In this document: piece after piece, positions 5,701-6,424 of the stretch
Layout: each line of letters begins with the position of its first letter
How positions within the stretch are numbered: the stretch's first letter is position 1
Assembly (NCBI GenBank): GCA_011391185.1
Contig: JAABRB010000208.1
Span: 1-6,424 of the forward strand
DNA: 6,424 nucleotides
Origin: Betaproteobacteria bacterium
Lineage (GTDB): Bacteria > Pseudomonadota > Gammaproteobacteria > Burkholderiales > SG8-39
Direction of reading: 5' to 3'
Notes under the pieces: generated by a model
What the model was told of the DNA's origin: nothing
Seen by the model: only the letters and a program-made list of their open reading frames with translations
Databases searched by the model: none
Position numbers and translations under genes: made by a program

Positions 5701-6424
5701 TTACTGCAGCAGCCCTGCGGACTGCGCCGCCTCCTCGATCCCCTTGTAGTTCTCGGGGCGCGTGGCGACGAACCTGCTCGCGCGCTGCAATGCGAGAATC
5801 GCCTTGTCGGCCGGAATCGCCGGGTCAAGCTTGAGAAACGCGTCGGTCAGCTTCTTCACGATTGCCGGGTCGAGGTTGCCGCGCACGGTCCAGTTGTAGT
5901 CGTAATAGGGGGGCGTCGTGGCGAGCACCTTGACGGCCTTCGCGTTCGCGTCGCCCTTCTCCACCAGCTTTTCCCATACCGAGGCGTTGAGGACACCCGC
6001 ATCGGCGCGCCCCGATGCCACGAAGGCGACCGTTGCATCGTGGGCGCCCGAGAACGCGATGCGCTTGAAGTCCTTTTCCGGATCGATTCCGTCCTGCAGC
6101 AGGAAGTAGCGCGGCATGAGATGGCCCGAAGTCGAGGACGGCGAGCCGAAGACGAACGTCTTGCCCTTGAGGTCGGCCAGCGTCTTGGCAGTGCTGTTCG
6201 CCGGCACGATGAACTTGGACGTGAACTTCTCGTCCTCCACGCGCTGGGCGATGGGGATCGCGTTGCCGGTCTTCATGCGCGCCTGAACGAATGTGAATCC
6301 GCCGAGCCAGGCCAGATCGATTTTGTTGGCGGCAAGCCCTTCGACCACGGCGGCGTAGTCGTTGACGGGCGTCCACTGTACTTTCATGCCCGTAGCGTGT
6401 TCGAGGTATGCGCCGAGCGGCTTG
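5701..6424 (-). CDS. phnD: Phosphonate/selenate-type ABC transporter substrate-binding protein, 5' end outside window
   Basis: About 240 C-terminal residues of a PhnD-type periplasmic binding protein are visible. The frame runs off the right edge (KPLGAYLEHATG precedes the internal Met at 6387), so the signal peptide and roughly the first 40-50 residues are missing and the Met at 6387 is not the start. Recognisable segments are KVQWTPVNDYAAVVEGL, IDLAWLGGFTFVQAR, the anion-loop-like FGSPSSTSGHLMPRYFLL, FSGAHDATVAFV, AGVLNASVWEKL and TTPPYYDYNWTVRG, and the end is NYKGIEEAAQSAGLL. The SSTSG and SGAHD regions are where PhnD-fold proteins hold oxyanions. From memory, this exact set resembles the subfamily annotated as putative selenate ABC transporter binding protein more than E. 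coli PhnD. The label phnD is therefore a fold assignment, not a substrate claim. The gene leads the operon with the ATPase and two permeases. Confidence 0.9.
   Translation of the reverse strand, partial: KPLGAYLEHATGMKVQWTPVNDYAAVVEGLAANKIDLAWLGGFTFVQARMKTGNAIPIAQRVEDEKFTSKFIVPANSTAKTLADLKGKTFVFGSPSSTSGHLMPRYFLLQDGIDPEKDFKRIAFSGAHDATVAFVASGRADAGVLNASVWEKLVEKGDANAKAVKVLATTPPYYDYNWTVRGNLDPAIVKKLTDAFLKLDPAIPADKAILALQRASRFVATRPENYKGIEEAAQSAGLLQ

Overview
The window is high-GC, densely coding DNA, most likely from a betaproteobacterium or a related gammaproteobacterium. That placement rests on an Fpr-type ferredoxin-NADP reductase, a DUF3301-like small membrane protein and a DUF6279-like lipoprotein sitting side by side. 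It is inferred from family resemblance alone; there is no rRNA or marker gene here.

Plus strand, 1-3063: the 3' part of a short-chain dehydrogenase/reductase gene (1-423), a 110-bp gap, a MaoC-type hydratase (534-1013), a short gap, a DUF3301-like gene (1057-1365), ferredoxin-NADP reductase fpr (1376-2125) and a DUF6279-like lipoprotein (2122-3063). The last three are tightly packed: 10 bp between the first two, and a 4-bp GTGA overlap between fpr and the lipoprotein gene. They look like one transcription unit. The SDR and MaoC products would fit acyl-CoA or hydroxyacyl metabolism, but the substrates cannot be read from the sequence.

Minus strand, 3019-6424: a phosphonate-type (PhnCDE-like) ABC importer, read from right to left. 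It consists of the periplasmic binding protein (5701 to beyond the window edge), the ATPase (4834-5676) and two paralogous permeases (3786-4613 and 3019-3789, overlapping by 4 bp as ATGA). The binding protein looks, from memory of the families, more like the group annotated as putative selenate binding proteins than like classical PhnD, so the oxyanion carried is open. The last permease gene overlaps the lipoprotein gene tail to tail by 45 bp.

The one non-coding stretch of note is 4614-4833, between the ATPase and the first permease. It is full of inverted repeats and is bounded by an 8-bp terminal inverted repeat (4633-4640 and 4811-4818), so it resembles a small non-coding mobile or dispersed repeat lodged inside the transporter operon. 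It is the least explained part of the window. No RNA gene, CRISPR array, transposase or prophage gene was found.
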